NCBI GenBank assembly: GCA_903850425.1
Contig: CAINLR010000001.1
Span: forward strand, 124,001-188,000
Origin: an uncultured Verrucomicrobia subdivision 3 bacterium
GTDB lineage: Bacteria > Verrucomicrobiota > Verrucomicrobiia > Limisphaerales > UBA11358
Length of the DNA: 64,000 bases
Direction of reading: 5' to 3'
In this document: positions 9,046 through 17,225 of the stretch, piece by piece
Layout of the letters: each line of letters begins with the position of its first letter
Position numbering within the stretch: position 1 is the first letter of the stretch
Translations under genes and position numbers: made by a program
Notes under the pieces: model-generated
Database searches by the model: none
The model's input: only the letters and a program-made list of their open reading frames with translations
What the model was told of the DNA's origin: nothing

Positions 9046-9774
9046 ATGAATATCAAAACCCAGTTGCAACGCCCGGACGGGACGAGATTGAAGATCGTTT
9101 CCGAGCCGGCCTTGAAACGGTTGCCACTGTATCACCGCTTCCTCATGGAACGGCAGGCGACCGGACGCGAGACGGTTTCCTGCACCGACATCGGGCTGGA
9201 TTTGGACCTGGATCCCACGCAGGTGCGGAAGGATTTGGAGTCGGTCGGTATCGTCGGTCGTCCTCGCATCGGCTACACGCTGGCGACTTTGATGGACCAA
9301 CTGGAACAGTTTCTCGGCTGGAATAATGTGAACGAGGCCTTTCTGGTCGGGGCCGGCAACCTCGGCGCAGCCTTGTTGGGCTATCGGAAATTTGAGGAAT
9401 GCGGCTTGAAAATTGTGACCGCGTTTGATCTCGACCCCTCAAAAACTGGCACGCGCATTCATGGCAAACATGTCTTGCCGCTCGAAAAGCTGTCAGATCT
9501 TGCGCAGCGCATGCACATTCTTATCGGCATCATCACCGTGCCAGCGACGGAAGCCCAGGCCGTGGCGGATTTGATGGCTGAAGGCGGGATCCGAGCGATT
9601 TGGAATTTTGCGCCGGTCCGCCTGCATACGCCGGAGCACGTCATCGTTCACAACGAGGACCTCCATTGCTCGCTGGCCGCACTGTCGCAAAAGCTTTTTG
9701 CAACCCTCCAAGTCAAACCCCAAAAAACGGGCCTGGCGTCGAAGGCCGCCGCGGCTGCGGCGCTTTCAAATTAA
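9046..9774 (+). CDS. rex: Redox-sensing transcriptional repressor Rex, second copy
   Basis: 242 residues. The winged-helix domain contains LPLYHRFLMERQATG, then LDLDPTQVRKDLESVG as the recognition helix and GRPRIGYTL as the wing, very close to the canonical Rex pattern. The NADH domain has FLVGAGNLGAALLGY and AFDLDPSKTG, and the C-terminal helix ALSQKLFATLQ fits the domain-swapped dimer. It lies directly upstream of the hydrogenase operon, whose 5' end carries a perfect Rex box, so it is the best candidate for direct control of that operon by the NADH/NAD+ ratio. Its own promoter region carries no clear Rex box. Confidence 0.95.
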   Translation: MNIKTQLQRPDGTRLKIVSEPALKRLPLYHRFLMERQATGRETVSCTDIGLDLDLDPTQVRKDLESVGIVGRPRIGYTLATLMDQLEQFLGWNNVNEAFLVGAGNLGAALLGYRKFEECGLKIVTAFDLDPSKTGTRIHGKHVLPLEKLSDLAQRMHILIGIITVPATEAQAVADLMAEGGIRAIWNFAPVRLHTPEHVIVHNEDLHCSLAALSQKLFATLQVKPQKTGLASKAAAAAALSN

Positions 9775-9838
9775 CCACCACAGCTAAATTACAATTCAAT
9801 GCGCGCTCAATCAAAGCCTGACTGCAACGGCAGAAAGT

Positions 9839-9856
9839 TTGTGAAAGTTTTCACAA
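9839..9856. promoter_or_regulatory. Perfect Rex operator at the 5' end of the hydrogenase operon
   Basis: TTGTGAAAGTTTTCACAA is an exact 7-4-7 inverted repeat matching the known Rex consensus TTGTGAAN4TTCACAA. It overlaps the GTG at 9841 that I consider the likely start of hydC, and lies inside the frame if the ATG at 9799 is used. Binding here would block transcription of hydC and everything downstream while NADH is low. Confidence 0.85.
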
Positions 9857-10302
9857 TCTTGGAAAAACACGGACGAAAACCTTCGCGACTGGTGCCGATT
9901 CTTCAAGCGGTGCAGGAGGAATACCGCTATTTGCCCAAGGAAGTTCTAACCTATGTCGCCACGGCGCTGGACATTTCGCCGGCACGCGTTTACGGCGTCG
10001 CCACGTTCTACTCGCACTTCGCGATCGAGCCGAAAGGCAAGCACATCGTCCGGCTTTGCGACGGCACGGCGTGCCATGTGAAGGATTCCATTCCGATCCT
10101 CGATGCCATCCGCAAGCGCCTCAAGCTCGAAGGCAAAAAAGTCACCACCGACGACATGCTGTTCACCGTCGAAACGGTCGCCTGCCTTGGCGCGTGTGGT
10201 CTCGCGCCGGTCGTTGTGGTGAATGACCAAGTGCATGGCGCGATGACGCCCACCAGCGGCGTGAAACTCGTAGAAGAAATTATCGCTAGAGAACAAGCGT
10301 AA
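9841..10302 (+). CDS. hydC: NADH-dependent [FeFe] hydrogenase subunit C (NuoE-like [2Fe-2S] protein)
   Basis: About 153 residues from GTG 9841; an ATG at 9799 would add 14 residues with little family character. GTG is preferred because it places RLVPILQAVQEEYRYLP about 12 residues from the N-terminus, as in other NuoE/HydC proteins, and has AGAAAG upstream. The thioredoxin-like [2Fe-2S] ligands are visible as CDGTACH (two Cys) and CLGACG (two Cys). In trimeric bifurcating hydrogenases HydC accompanies the flavin subunit HydB. The stop overlaps the start of hydB by one base (TAATG). Confidence 0.92.
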   Translation: MKVFTILEKHGRKPSRLVPILQAVQEEYRYLPKEVLTYVATALDISPARVYGVATFYSHFAIEPKGKHIVRLCDGTACHVKDSIPILDAIRKRLKLEGKKVTTDDMLFTVETVACLGACGLAPVVVVNDQVHGAMTPTSGVKLVEEIIAREQA

Positions 10303-12185
10303 TGAACACTCAACTTATTTTGGATCCGGCCGCCGGCAACGGCGGCAAAACCCAGCGACGCGTTATTGTCTGCGCCGGCACCGGCTGCGTGGCCAATGGC
10401 GCTTACAAAGTCATTACCGCTTTCAACGATCAAATCGCGGCTGCCGGCATCAGCGTGACAACCGAATTCAAGGCGGAAACCTCGCAGCATGATCTACGGC
10501 TGAACAAGAGTGGCTGCCAGGGTTTTTGCCAGATGGGGCCGCTCGTCACGATATTGCCCGACGAAATTCTCTACAACAAAGTCAAGGTTGAGGACGTTGA
10601 AGAAATCGTCCGCGAAACGCTCGTCGGCGGCAAAGTCGTTGACCGGCTGCTCTACGTTGATCCCGCCACGAGGAAGCCTTGCAAAGGCATCAACGATATT
10701 CCGTTTTACCAGCGGCAGCAGCGGTTTGTGCTGAAGGAATGCGGCGTGATTGATCCGGAAAGCATCCACGAATATCTCCATCACGGCGGTTACGAGGCGG
10801 CGCGCAAGGCGATTTTGAAAATGTCGCAGGAAGAGATCGTGCAGGAAATCACCAAGTCCGGCCTGCGCGGTCGCGGCGGCGGCGGCTTTCCGACCGGTCG
10901 CAAATGGGAAGCGGCGCGGACGCAGAAGAGCGTCAAAAAATATGTCATCTGCAACGCCGACGAAGGCGATCCCGGCGCGTTCATGAACCGCAGTGTGATG
11001 GAAGGCAACCCGCACAGCGTGCTCGAAGGCCTCATGATCGCCGCGCGCGCCATCGGCGCGGATGAAACGCTGATTTACGTTCGCACGGAATATCCGCTGG
11101 CCGTCGCCCGCATGAAGAGCGCCGTTCTGGACGCACGAAAAATGGGTTTTCTCGGCGACAATGTTTTCGGTTCCGGCCAGAGCCTGGATTGCGAAGTGAT
11201 GGAAGGCGCGGGCGCGTTTGTCTGCGGCGAAGAAACCGCCATGATCGCCTCGATTGAAGGCCAGCGCGGTATGCCGCGACCCAAACCGCCATTCCCGGCC
11301 CAGAGCGGTTTGTGGGGCAAGCCGACGATCATCAACAACGTCGAGACGCTCGCGCATGTTGTTCGCGTCATCAATCAGGGTGCAGACACCTTCAAGAAAC
11401 TCGGCTCGGCGGCCTCACCCGGCACCAAGACCTTTGCGCTGACGGGCCACGTCGCCAACACCGGTTTGATCGAGGTTCCGTTTGGCACCACGCTGCGCGA
11501 AGTGGTCATGAACATTGGCGGTGGTATCACCGACCGGCGCGGCAAGGTGAAGCCGAAAGGTTTCAAAGCCGTGCAAATTGGCGGGCCGTCGGGCGGCTGT
11601 CTGACGCAGGACCATCTGGATCTGCCGCTGGACTACGATTCGCTTCGGAGCGTCGGCGCGATGGTCGGTTCTGGTGGGCTGGTCGCGATGAACGAAAAGA
11701 CCTGCATGGTCAGCATCGCGCGCTTCTTCATGGATTTCACCCAGCGCGAAAGCTGCGGCAAATGCGTGCTCTGCCGCGAAGGCACGCGCCAGTTGCTCGC
11801 GATGCTCGACGACATTATCGAAGGCCGCGCCACCAGCGAAACGTTGGTGCTGATGGAGAAACTCGCGCTCGCCGTTCAGAAAGGTTCGCTCTGCGGCCTC
11901 GGCAAGACCGCGCCGAACCCAGTCCTCTCAACGTTGCGCTACTTCCGCCACGAATACGACGCGCACGTGTTCCACAAGCATTGTCCCACCGGACAGTGCA
12001 AGGCGCTCGCCAAGCCGAGCATTGATCCGGTCAAGTGCAAGGGCTGCACCGCCTGCGCCAAGAAATGTCCCGTCGGGGCGATCAGCGGCGAACGGAAACA
12101 GGCCCACGTTATTGATCAAGTGAAGTGCATCGTGTGTGGCGTCTGCGCCGATACCTGCAAACTGGAAGCCGTCGTCGGCGTGTAG
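10302..12185 (+). CDS. hydB: [FeFe] hydrogenase flavoprotein subunit B (NuoF-like, NAD(H)/FMN)
   Basis: 627 residues. Domains in order: an N-terminal thioredoxin-like [2Fe-2S] domain (CAGTGC, then CQGFCQMG); a NuoF core with the NADH/FMN loops GRGGGGFPTGRKWE (about residue 190) and CNADEGDPGAF; the SLBB segment; the N3-type [4Fe-4S] site ESCGKCVLCREG with a distal Cys in GSLCGLGKTAPNP; and a C-terminal ferredoxin with CKGCTACAKKCP and CIVCGVCADTC. This is the layout of HydB in bifurcating hydrogenases such as that of Thermotoga maritima, where flavin couples NADH and ferredoxin to H2. Bifurcation here is inferred from subunit architecture. Confidence 0.95.
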   Translation: MNTQLILDPAAGNGGKTQRRVIVCAGTGCVANGAYKVITAFNDQIAAAGISVTTEFKAETSQHDLRLNKSGCQGFCQMGPLVTILPDEILYNKVKVEDVEEIVRETLVGGKVVDRLLYVDPATRKPCKGINDIPFYQRQQRFVLKECGVIDPESIHEYLHHGGYEAARKAILKMSQEEIVQEITKSGLRGRGGGGFPTGRKWEAARTQKSVKKYVICNADEGDPGAFMNRSVMEGNPHSVLEGLMIAARAIGADETLIYVRTEYPLAVARMKSAVLDARKMGFLGDNVFGSGQSLDCEVMEGAGAFVCGEETAMIASIEGQRGMPRPKPPFPAQSGLWGKPTIINNVETLAHVVRVINQGADTFKKLGSAASPGTKTFALTGHVANTGLIEVPFGTTLREVVMNIGGGITDRRGKVKPKGFKAVQIGGPSGGCLTQDHLDLPLDYDSLRSVGAMVGSGGLVAMNEKTCMVSIARFFMDFTQRESCGKCVLCREGTRQLLAMLDDIIEGRATSETLVLMEKLALAVQKGSLCGLGKTAPNPVLSTLRYFRHEYDAHVFHKHCPTGQCKALAKPSIDPVKCKGCTACAKKCPVGAISGERKQAHVIDQVKCIVCGVCADTCKLEAVVGV

Positions 12186-12217
12186 AAATCAAACCTAAAA
12201 TTTGAACTGAAAATTTC

Positions 12218-14239
12218 ATGAGCGCTACTGCAACCGTAAAAACCCTGAACATTGACGGCATTGAGGTGCCCATCAATGGCGAGCGCAATTTGCTCGAACT
12301 CATCCGCAAGGCCGACATTGATCTGCCGACGTTTTGTTATCATTCCGACCTGAGCGTCTATGGCGCGTGCCGCCTCTGCATTGTGGACATCGCCGGGCGC
12401 GGCATCCAGGGCGCGTGCTCCACGCCGCCGGAACCCGGCCTGAAAGTCCGCACCCAAACCGAGGAAATCCGCGAGATCCGCAAAATCTCGGTCGAGCTGC
12501 TACTCGCCAATCATGAGCGCGAATGCACGACCTGCGTAAAAAGTTCCGCATGCCAGTTACAGGACGTCGCGCGCAAGCTCGGCATTCAGAAAGTCCGCTT
12601 CAAGCCTGTGCATGAACCGGCGGAGGTGGATCGCTCTTCGCTCTCGCTCACGCGCGACCCGAACAAATGTGTGTTGTGCGGCGACTGCGTGCGGTTCTGC
12701 TCGGAAATTCAAGGCATCGGCGCGATTGATTTTGCGTATCGCGGCCATGACGCGGCGGTGCTGCCGGCCTTCGGCAAGGATCTCGGCGAAGGCGAGTGCA
12801 TCAACTGCGGCCAGTGTGCTGCGGTATGTCCAACCGGCGCGCTTACGCCGCGTCAGGAAATTGACGAAGTGTGGAAAGCGCTGGGCGATCCAACAAAAAC
12901 TGTCGTGGCCCAGATCGCGCCCGCCGTGCGCATCGCCATCGGCGAACTGTTTGGCATGCCGCCCGGCGAATCCACGCGCGGCCAAATGGTCGCGGCGTTG
13001 AAACGGCTCGGTTTCAAGCACGTTTACGACACTGCATTCAGCGCCGACTTGACGGTGATCGAGGAGGCGAATGAATTCTTAGGCCGCAAGACCAAGGGCG
13101 GCAAGCTGCCGCTCTTCACAAGCTGCTGTCCGGGCTGGGTGAAATTCGCGGAACAGTATTTTCCCGAGCTGCTGCCGAACCTATCCACCTGCAAATCGCC
13201 GCAGCAGATGCTCGGTTCGCTGGTCAAGGAACTGTTGCCGGCGGAACTGGGCGTGGAGAAAAAAAATCTCGTGATGGTTTCGATCATGCCCTGCACGGCG
13301 AAAAAATTCGAGGCCAAGCGCCCGGAGTTTGCGCAGGACGGTGTCGCGGAAGTGGATCACGTTCTCACCACGCAGGAACTCGCGCGCATGATCGAGGAAG
13401 CCGGTTTGCGATTCACGAAGTTGCTGCCGGAATCGTTCGATATGCCGATGGGTTTCAAGACCGGCGCGGGCGTGATCTTCGGCAATTCCGGCGGCGTGAG
13501 CGAAGCCGTTTTGCGCTACGCCTCGGAAAAAGTCACCGGCAAAAAATTACTGAATCCCGACATCCACGCCGTTCGCGGCGAGGACGGATTGCGCATCGTC
13601 GAAGTGCCGGTGGGTGACATCACGTTGAAGCTCGGCATCGTTCACGGTTTGAAAAATGCGCGCACACTCGCGGAAAAAGCGCGACGCGGCAAATGCGATC
13701 TCGACATTATCGAAGTGATGGCGTGCCCCGGCGGCTGCATTGGCGGCGCGGGTCAGCCGGTGTCGCGCGATCCCGACATCCGCAAACTCCGCACGCGCGG
13801 ACTTTACGAAGTGGACAAAAATATGGAGTTGCACAAGTCGCAGGAAAACCATTTCGTCACCGAATGCTACCAGCGGCATCTCGGCGAGATCGGCGGCAAG
13901 AACGCGCATCGCCTGTTGCACACGCATTACCACAATCGCCGCCGCATTGCCGGCGAGACCATCGAACTGGGCGAAGGTGGCGACGCGGAAAAATTGAAGG
14001 TGAATGTCTGCACCGGCACGAACTGTTTCGTGAAAGGTTCACAAAATATTCTGCACGATCTGCTCCATGAAGTGGAGGTGGAAAAGCTGCAAGACAAAGT
14101 CGCCATCAGCGCCTCCTTCTGTTTCGAGAAATGCGACCACGGTCCGACCGTGAGCGTGGACGGCAACAAAATTCAATGGTGCACCGCGCACGCCGCCAAG
14201 GCGGAAATCCTGCAAAAAATAAAAGAAAAAAATCTATGA
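12218..14239 (+). CDS. hydA: [FeFe] hydrogenase catalytic subunit A (H-cluster), group A3-like
   Basis: 673 residues. The N-terminus has a [2Fe-2S] domain (YGACRLC), a His/Cys [4Fe-4S] site (HERECTTC...ACQLQ) and two ferredoxin clusters (CVLCGDCVRFC and CINCGQCAAVCP). The H-cluster domain has all three signatures: TSCCPGW near residue 300 with both the proton-relay Cys and the cluster ligand, MPCTAKKFEA near 357, and ACPGGCIGGAGQP near 501. A further C-terminal thioredoxin-like [2Fe-2S] domain (CTGTNC, CFEKCDHGP) completes the M3-type plan. It catalyses reversible H2 formation with HydB and HydC. The 3' end overlaps hydG (ATGA). Confidence 0.96.
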   Translation: MSATATVKTLNIDGIEVPINGERNLLELIRKADIDLPTFCYHSDLSVYGACRLCIVDIAGRGIQGACSTPPEPGLKVRTQTEEIREIRKISVELLLANHERECTTCVKSSACQLQDVARKLGIQKVRFKPVHEPAEVDRSSLSLTRDPNKCVLCGDCVRFCSEIQGIGAIDFAYRGHDAAVLPAFGKDLGEGECINCGQCAAVCPTGALTPRQEIDEVWKALGDPTKTVVAQIAPAVRIAIGELFGMPPGESTRGQMVAALKRLGFKHVYDTAFSADLTVIEEANEFLGRKTKGGKLPLFTSCCPGWVKFAEQYFPELLPNLSTCKSPQQMLGSLVKELLPAELGVEKKNLVMVSIMPCTAKKFEAKRPEFAQDGVAEVDHVLTTQELARMIEEAGLRFTKLLPESFDMPMGFKTGAGVIFGNSGGVSEAVLRYASEKVTGKKLLNPDIHAVRGEDGLRIVEVPVGDITLKLGIVHGLKNARTLAEKARRGKCDLDIIEVMACPGGCIGGAGQPVSRDPDIRKLRTRGLYEVDKNMELHKSQENHFVTECYQRHLGEIGGKNAHRLLHTHYHNRRRIAGETIELGEGGDAEKLKVNVCTGTNCFVKGSQNILHDLLHEVEVEKLQDKVAISASFCFEKCDHGPTVSVDGNKIQWCTAHAAKAEILQKIKEKNL

Positions 14240-15645
14240 ACGCCACACTCCCAAGACCGCGAACCACCATCATCAACGAGGCTGAAATCAATGCCTTGCT
14301 TTCCGTGGCGCGGCGTTCGGATTCCGGTCGCGTGCGGGAAGTTCTCGCCAAGGCGCGGCAGATGGAGGGCCTGGACGCCGAAGAAGTCGCCGTGCTGATG
14401 GAAATTCAGGACGCGACGCTGCTGGAAGAAATGTTCGCTGCCGCGCGGTTCGTGAAGGACGAAATCTATGGCAACCGCCTCGTGCTTTTTGCGCCACTTT
14501 ACATTGCCAACCTTTGCAAAAACGAGTGTTCCTACTGCGCCTTTCGCGCTGGAAACACCGAGTTGAAACGCCGCACGCTGACGCAGGACGAAATTGCCGC
14601 CGAGGTGAAAATTCTCATTGATCAAGGCCACAAGCGATTGCTGCTCGTTTCCGGCGAAGAATATCCGAAAGAAGGATTCAACTATGTGCTTCGGGCGATT
14701 GACACCATCTACAAAACCAAGAGCGGGCGCGGCGAAATCCGTCGCGTGAACGTGAACATCGCACCGCTGACGGTGGATCAGTTCAAGCAACTCAAGGAAG
14801 CTGGTATCGGCACTTACCAGTTGTTTCAGGAAACCTATCACCGCGAAACCTACGCGAAAATCCACACCGCTGGCGCGAAGAAAAATTTTGACTGGCGCGT
14901 GACCGTGATGGATCGCGCGATGGAAGCGGGCATTGACGACGTCGGCATCGGCGTGTTGTTCGGGCTTTACGACTGGAAATTCGAAATGCTTGCGTTGCAG
15001 CAGCACATCCGGCATCTCGAAGAAAAGTATGGCGTCGGTCCGCACACGATCAGCGTGCCGCGCATCGAACCGGCAGGCGGTTCGACCCTGGCGGATCGTC
15101 CGCCTTATGCGGTTTCGGACGCAGACTTCAAAAAGATCGTCGCCATTCTGCGCCTCGCGGTGCCTTACACCGGCATAATCATGTCAACCCGCGAAAACGC
15201 CGACACGCGCCGCGCGACATTTCAACTGGGCGTCTCGCAGATTTCGGCGGGCAGCCGCTGCAATCCCGGCGGCTACGCCGAACTCGGCGACGGCCATGAC
15301 GCCGAACAATTCCAACTCGGCGATCACCGTTCGCTGGATGAAGTCGTGCGCGACGTCGCCTCGCTCGGCTACACCCCGTCGTTTTGCACCGCTTGCTACC
15401 GCCTCGGCCGGACCGGCGCGGATTTCATGGATTTGGCCAAGCCCGGCCTGATCAAGGAACATTGCAGTCCGAACGCGCTGTCGAGCTGCATGGAATACAT
15501 GATGGGCTACGCTTCACCGGAAACGCGCAAAACCGGTGAGAAGCTGGTGGATCGCGAACTGGCCACGATGCCCGGCAAAATCGGCGAGACCGCCAACGAA
15601 CTTGTCAGCCGAGTGCGCAAGAACGAGCGCGATGTGTTTGTTTAA
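14236..15645 (+). CDS. hydG: [FeFe] hydrogenase maturase HydG, radical SAM tyrosine lyase
   Basis: 469 residues from ATG 14236. The radical-SAM cluster motif CKNECSYC (Cys 94, 98, 101) and the C-terminal auxiliary-cluster motif FCTACYRLGRTG followed by a Cys in LIKEHC are both present, which separates HydG from ThiH and HydE. HydG cleaves tyrosine to supply the CO and CN ligands of the H-cluster as an Fe(CO)2CN synthon. Translationally coupled to hydA. The first ~20 bases after the stop start a palindromic repeat. Confidence 0.95.
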   Translation: MNATLPRPRTTIINEAEINALLSVARRSDSGRVREVLAKARQMEGLDAEEVAVLMEIQDATLLEEMFAAARFVKDEIYGNRLVLFAPLYIANLCKNECSYCAFRAGNTELKRRTLTQDEIAAEVKILIDQGHKRLLLVSGEEYPKEGFNYVLRAIDTIYKTKSGRGEIRRVNVNIAPLTVDQFKQLKEAGIGTYQLFQETYHRETYAKIHTAGAKKNFDWRVTVMDRAMEAGIDDVGIGVLFGLYDWKFEMLALQQHIRHLEEKYGVGPHTISVPRIEPAGGSTLADRPPYAVSDADFKKIVAILRLAVPYTGIIMSTRENADTRRATFQLGVSQISAGSRCNPGGYAELGDGHDAEQFQLGDHRSLDEVVRDVASLGYTPSFCTACYRLGRTGADFMDLAKPGLIKEHCSPNALSSCMEYMMGYASPETRKTGEKLVDRELATMPGKIGETANELVSRVRKNERDVFV

Positions 15646-15647
15646 GT

Positions 15648-15702
15648 GGCGGCGCGGCAGCGCCGCCCTACCAAACCGGTAGGGACGCGCTGCTGCGCGT
15701 CC
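15648..15702. repeat. Palindromic repeat between hydG and aspA
   Basis: Two nested GC-rich hairpins: GGCGGCGCGGCAGCGCCGCC and a second centred on ACGCGCTGCTGCGCGT, joined by CTACC/GGTAG arms. It lies in a short gap within an otherwise tightly packed operon and may attenuate transcription or protect the upstream mRNA. Confidence 0.65.
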
Positions 15703-15734
15703 TTTGGCATCTCTATTAAACGGCTGAACTACTA

Positions 15735-17225
15735 ATGAATACCGCCTTTCGCCTCGAACGGGATTGTCTCGGAGAACTGCCGGTTCCGGCGGAGGCGTTG
15801 CATGGCATTCACACGGCGCGCGCGCTGGAGAATTTTCCGCTCGCTGGCAAATCGGTTCACCCCGAACTCGTCCGCGCATTCGGCGACGTGAAACTCGCCT
15901 GCGCCCGCACGAATCGCGCGCTCGGCGCGTGGGCGGATGACGCGGCGAAGGCCGACGCCATTGACCGTGCCTGCCGCGAACTTGCCAACGGCGACCTCGG
16001 CGGCTTCATCATCGTGGACGCTTTGCAAGGCGGAGCGGGCACCAGCACCAACATGAACGTCAACGAGGTGCTGGCCAATCGCGCGCTGGAGATTCTCGGC
16101 CTGCCGCCCGGCAGCTACGAACGCGTTTCGCCGCTGGATGATCTCAATCTGCACCAGTCCACCAACGACACTTATCCGACGGCGCTGCGGCTAGCCGCGA
16201 TTCGTTTGCTTCACACGCTTGAGCAAAAGGTCGTGGCGCTTCAGGAATCATTTCAGGCGGCGGAGAAAAAATTCGCGCACGTCGTCAAAGTCGGCCGCAC
16301 GCAGTTTCAAGACGCCGTGCTTACCACGCTTGGTCGCGAAATGAGCGCGTATGCCGAGGCGATCAACCGCGACCGCTGGCGCATTTACAAATGCGAGGAG
16401 CGGCTGCGCGTCGTGAATCTCGGCGGCACCGCCATCGGCACCGGTCTCGCGGCTCCGCGACAATATATTTTTCAAGTCGTGGACCAGTTGCGCGAAATCA
16501 CCGGCATCGGCTTCGCCCGCGCGGAAAATCTGGTGGACGCCACGCAAAACGCCGATGTGTTTGTCGAAGTGTCCGGCATTCTGAAGGCGCACGCGGTTTC
16601 GCTGCTGAAAATCTGCGGCGACCTGCGCCTGCTGTCGTCGGGACCGGAAGCCGGCTTTGGCGAACTGCGTTTGCCTGCGCGTCAGGCCGGTTCTTCGATC
16701 ATGCCGGGCAAGGTGAACCCCGTGATTCCCGAAGCCGTGAGTCAGGCGGCGATGCGCGTGATCGGCCACGATGCCGCGATTACGATGGCTTGCTCGTCAG
16801 GCACGCTGGAGCTGAACCCGTTCCTGCCGCTCGTGGCGGATTGCCTGCTGGAGAGCTTGGATCTGCTCGCGCGAGCCAACGAAATCTTGCGCCATCATTG
16901 CATTGAAGGCATAGAAGCGGATGAAGTGCGCTGCCGGCAGCACGTTGAAAATTCGACGGCAGTCGCGACGGCTTTGCTGCCGGTGCTCGGTTACGAGCGT
17001 GCCGGCGAAGCGGCAAAGCGCGCGGTCAAAAGCAATCGAAGCATCCGCGAAACAGTAATCGCGCAAGGCTGGCTCACTGGCGAGGTATTTGATGAATTAA
17101 TTAGCCCAGAAGCCGTTTGCCGGCTCGGCTCGCCGGAAATTCGTAGCGGCGACTTGGAAGAGCGCCGCCATTTACAAATTGTTTCAGCGGCGCTCTGCCG
17201 AGACACCTCTACGCCGAAGCCATGA
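15735..17225 (+). CDS. aspA: Aspartase/fumarase-superfamily lyase, probable aspartate ammonia-lyase
   Basis: 496 residues. The superfamily signature GSSIMPGKVNP is intact, with the upstream motifs GGAGTSTNMNVNEVLANRA and LHQSTNDTYPTALR and the VGRTQFQDAV segment. Aspartate ammonia-lyases convert aspartate to fumarate and ammonium; fumarases and other lyases share this fold, so specificity is probable rather than proven. It lies between hydG and hydF and overlaps hydF by 4 bases, so it belongs to the maturation operon. Homologues are known in some other hyd maturation clusters. A possible job is ammonium supply for the bridging dithiomethylamine ligand of the H-cluster. Confidence 0.85.
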   Translation: MNTAFRLERDCLGELPVPAEALHGIHTARALENFPLAGKSVHPELVRAFGDVKLACARTNRALGAWADDAAKADAIDRACRELANGDLGGFIIVDALQGGAGTSTNMNVNEVLANRALEILGLPPGSYERVSPLDDLNLHQSTNDTYPTALRLAAIRLLHTLEQKVVALQESFQAAEKKFAHVVKVGRTQFQDAVLTTLGREMSAYAEAINRDRWRIYKCEERLRVVNLGGTAIGTGLAAPRQYIFQVVDQLREITGIGFARAENLVDATQNADVFVEVSGILKAHAVSLLKICGDLRLLSSGPEAGFGELRLPARQAGSSIMPGKVNPVIPEAVSQAAMRVIGHDAAITMACSSGTLELNPFLPLVADCLLESLDLLARANEILRHHCIEGIEADEVRCRQHVENSTAVATALLPVLGYERAGEAAKRAVKSNRSIRETVIAQGWLTGEVFDELISPEAVCRLGSPEIRSGDLEERRHLQIVSAALCRDTSTPKP

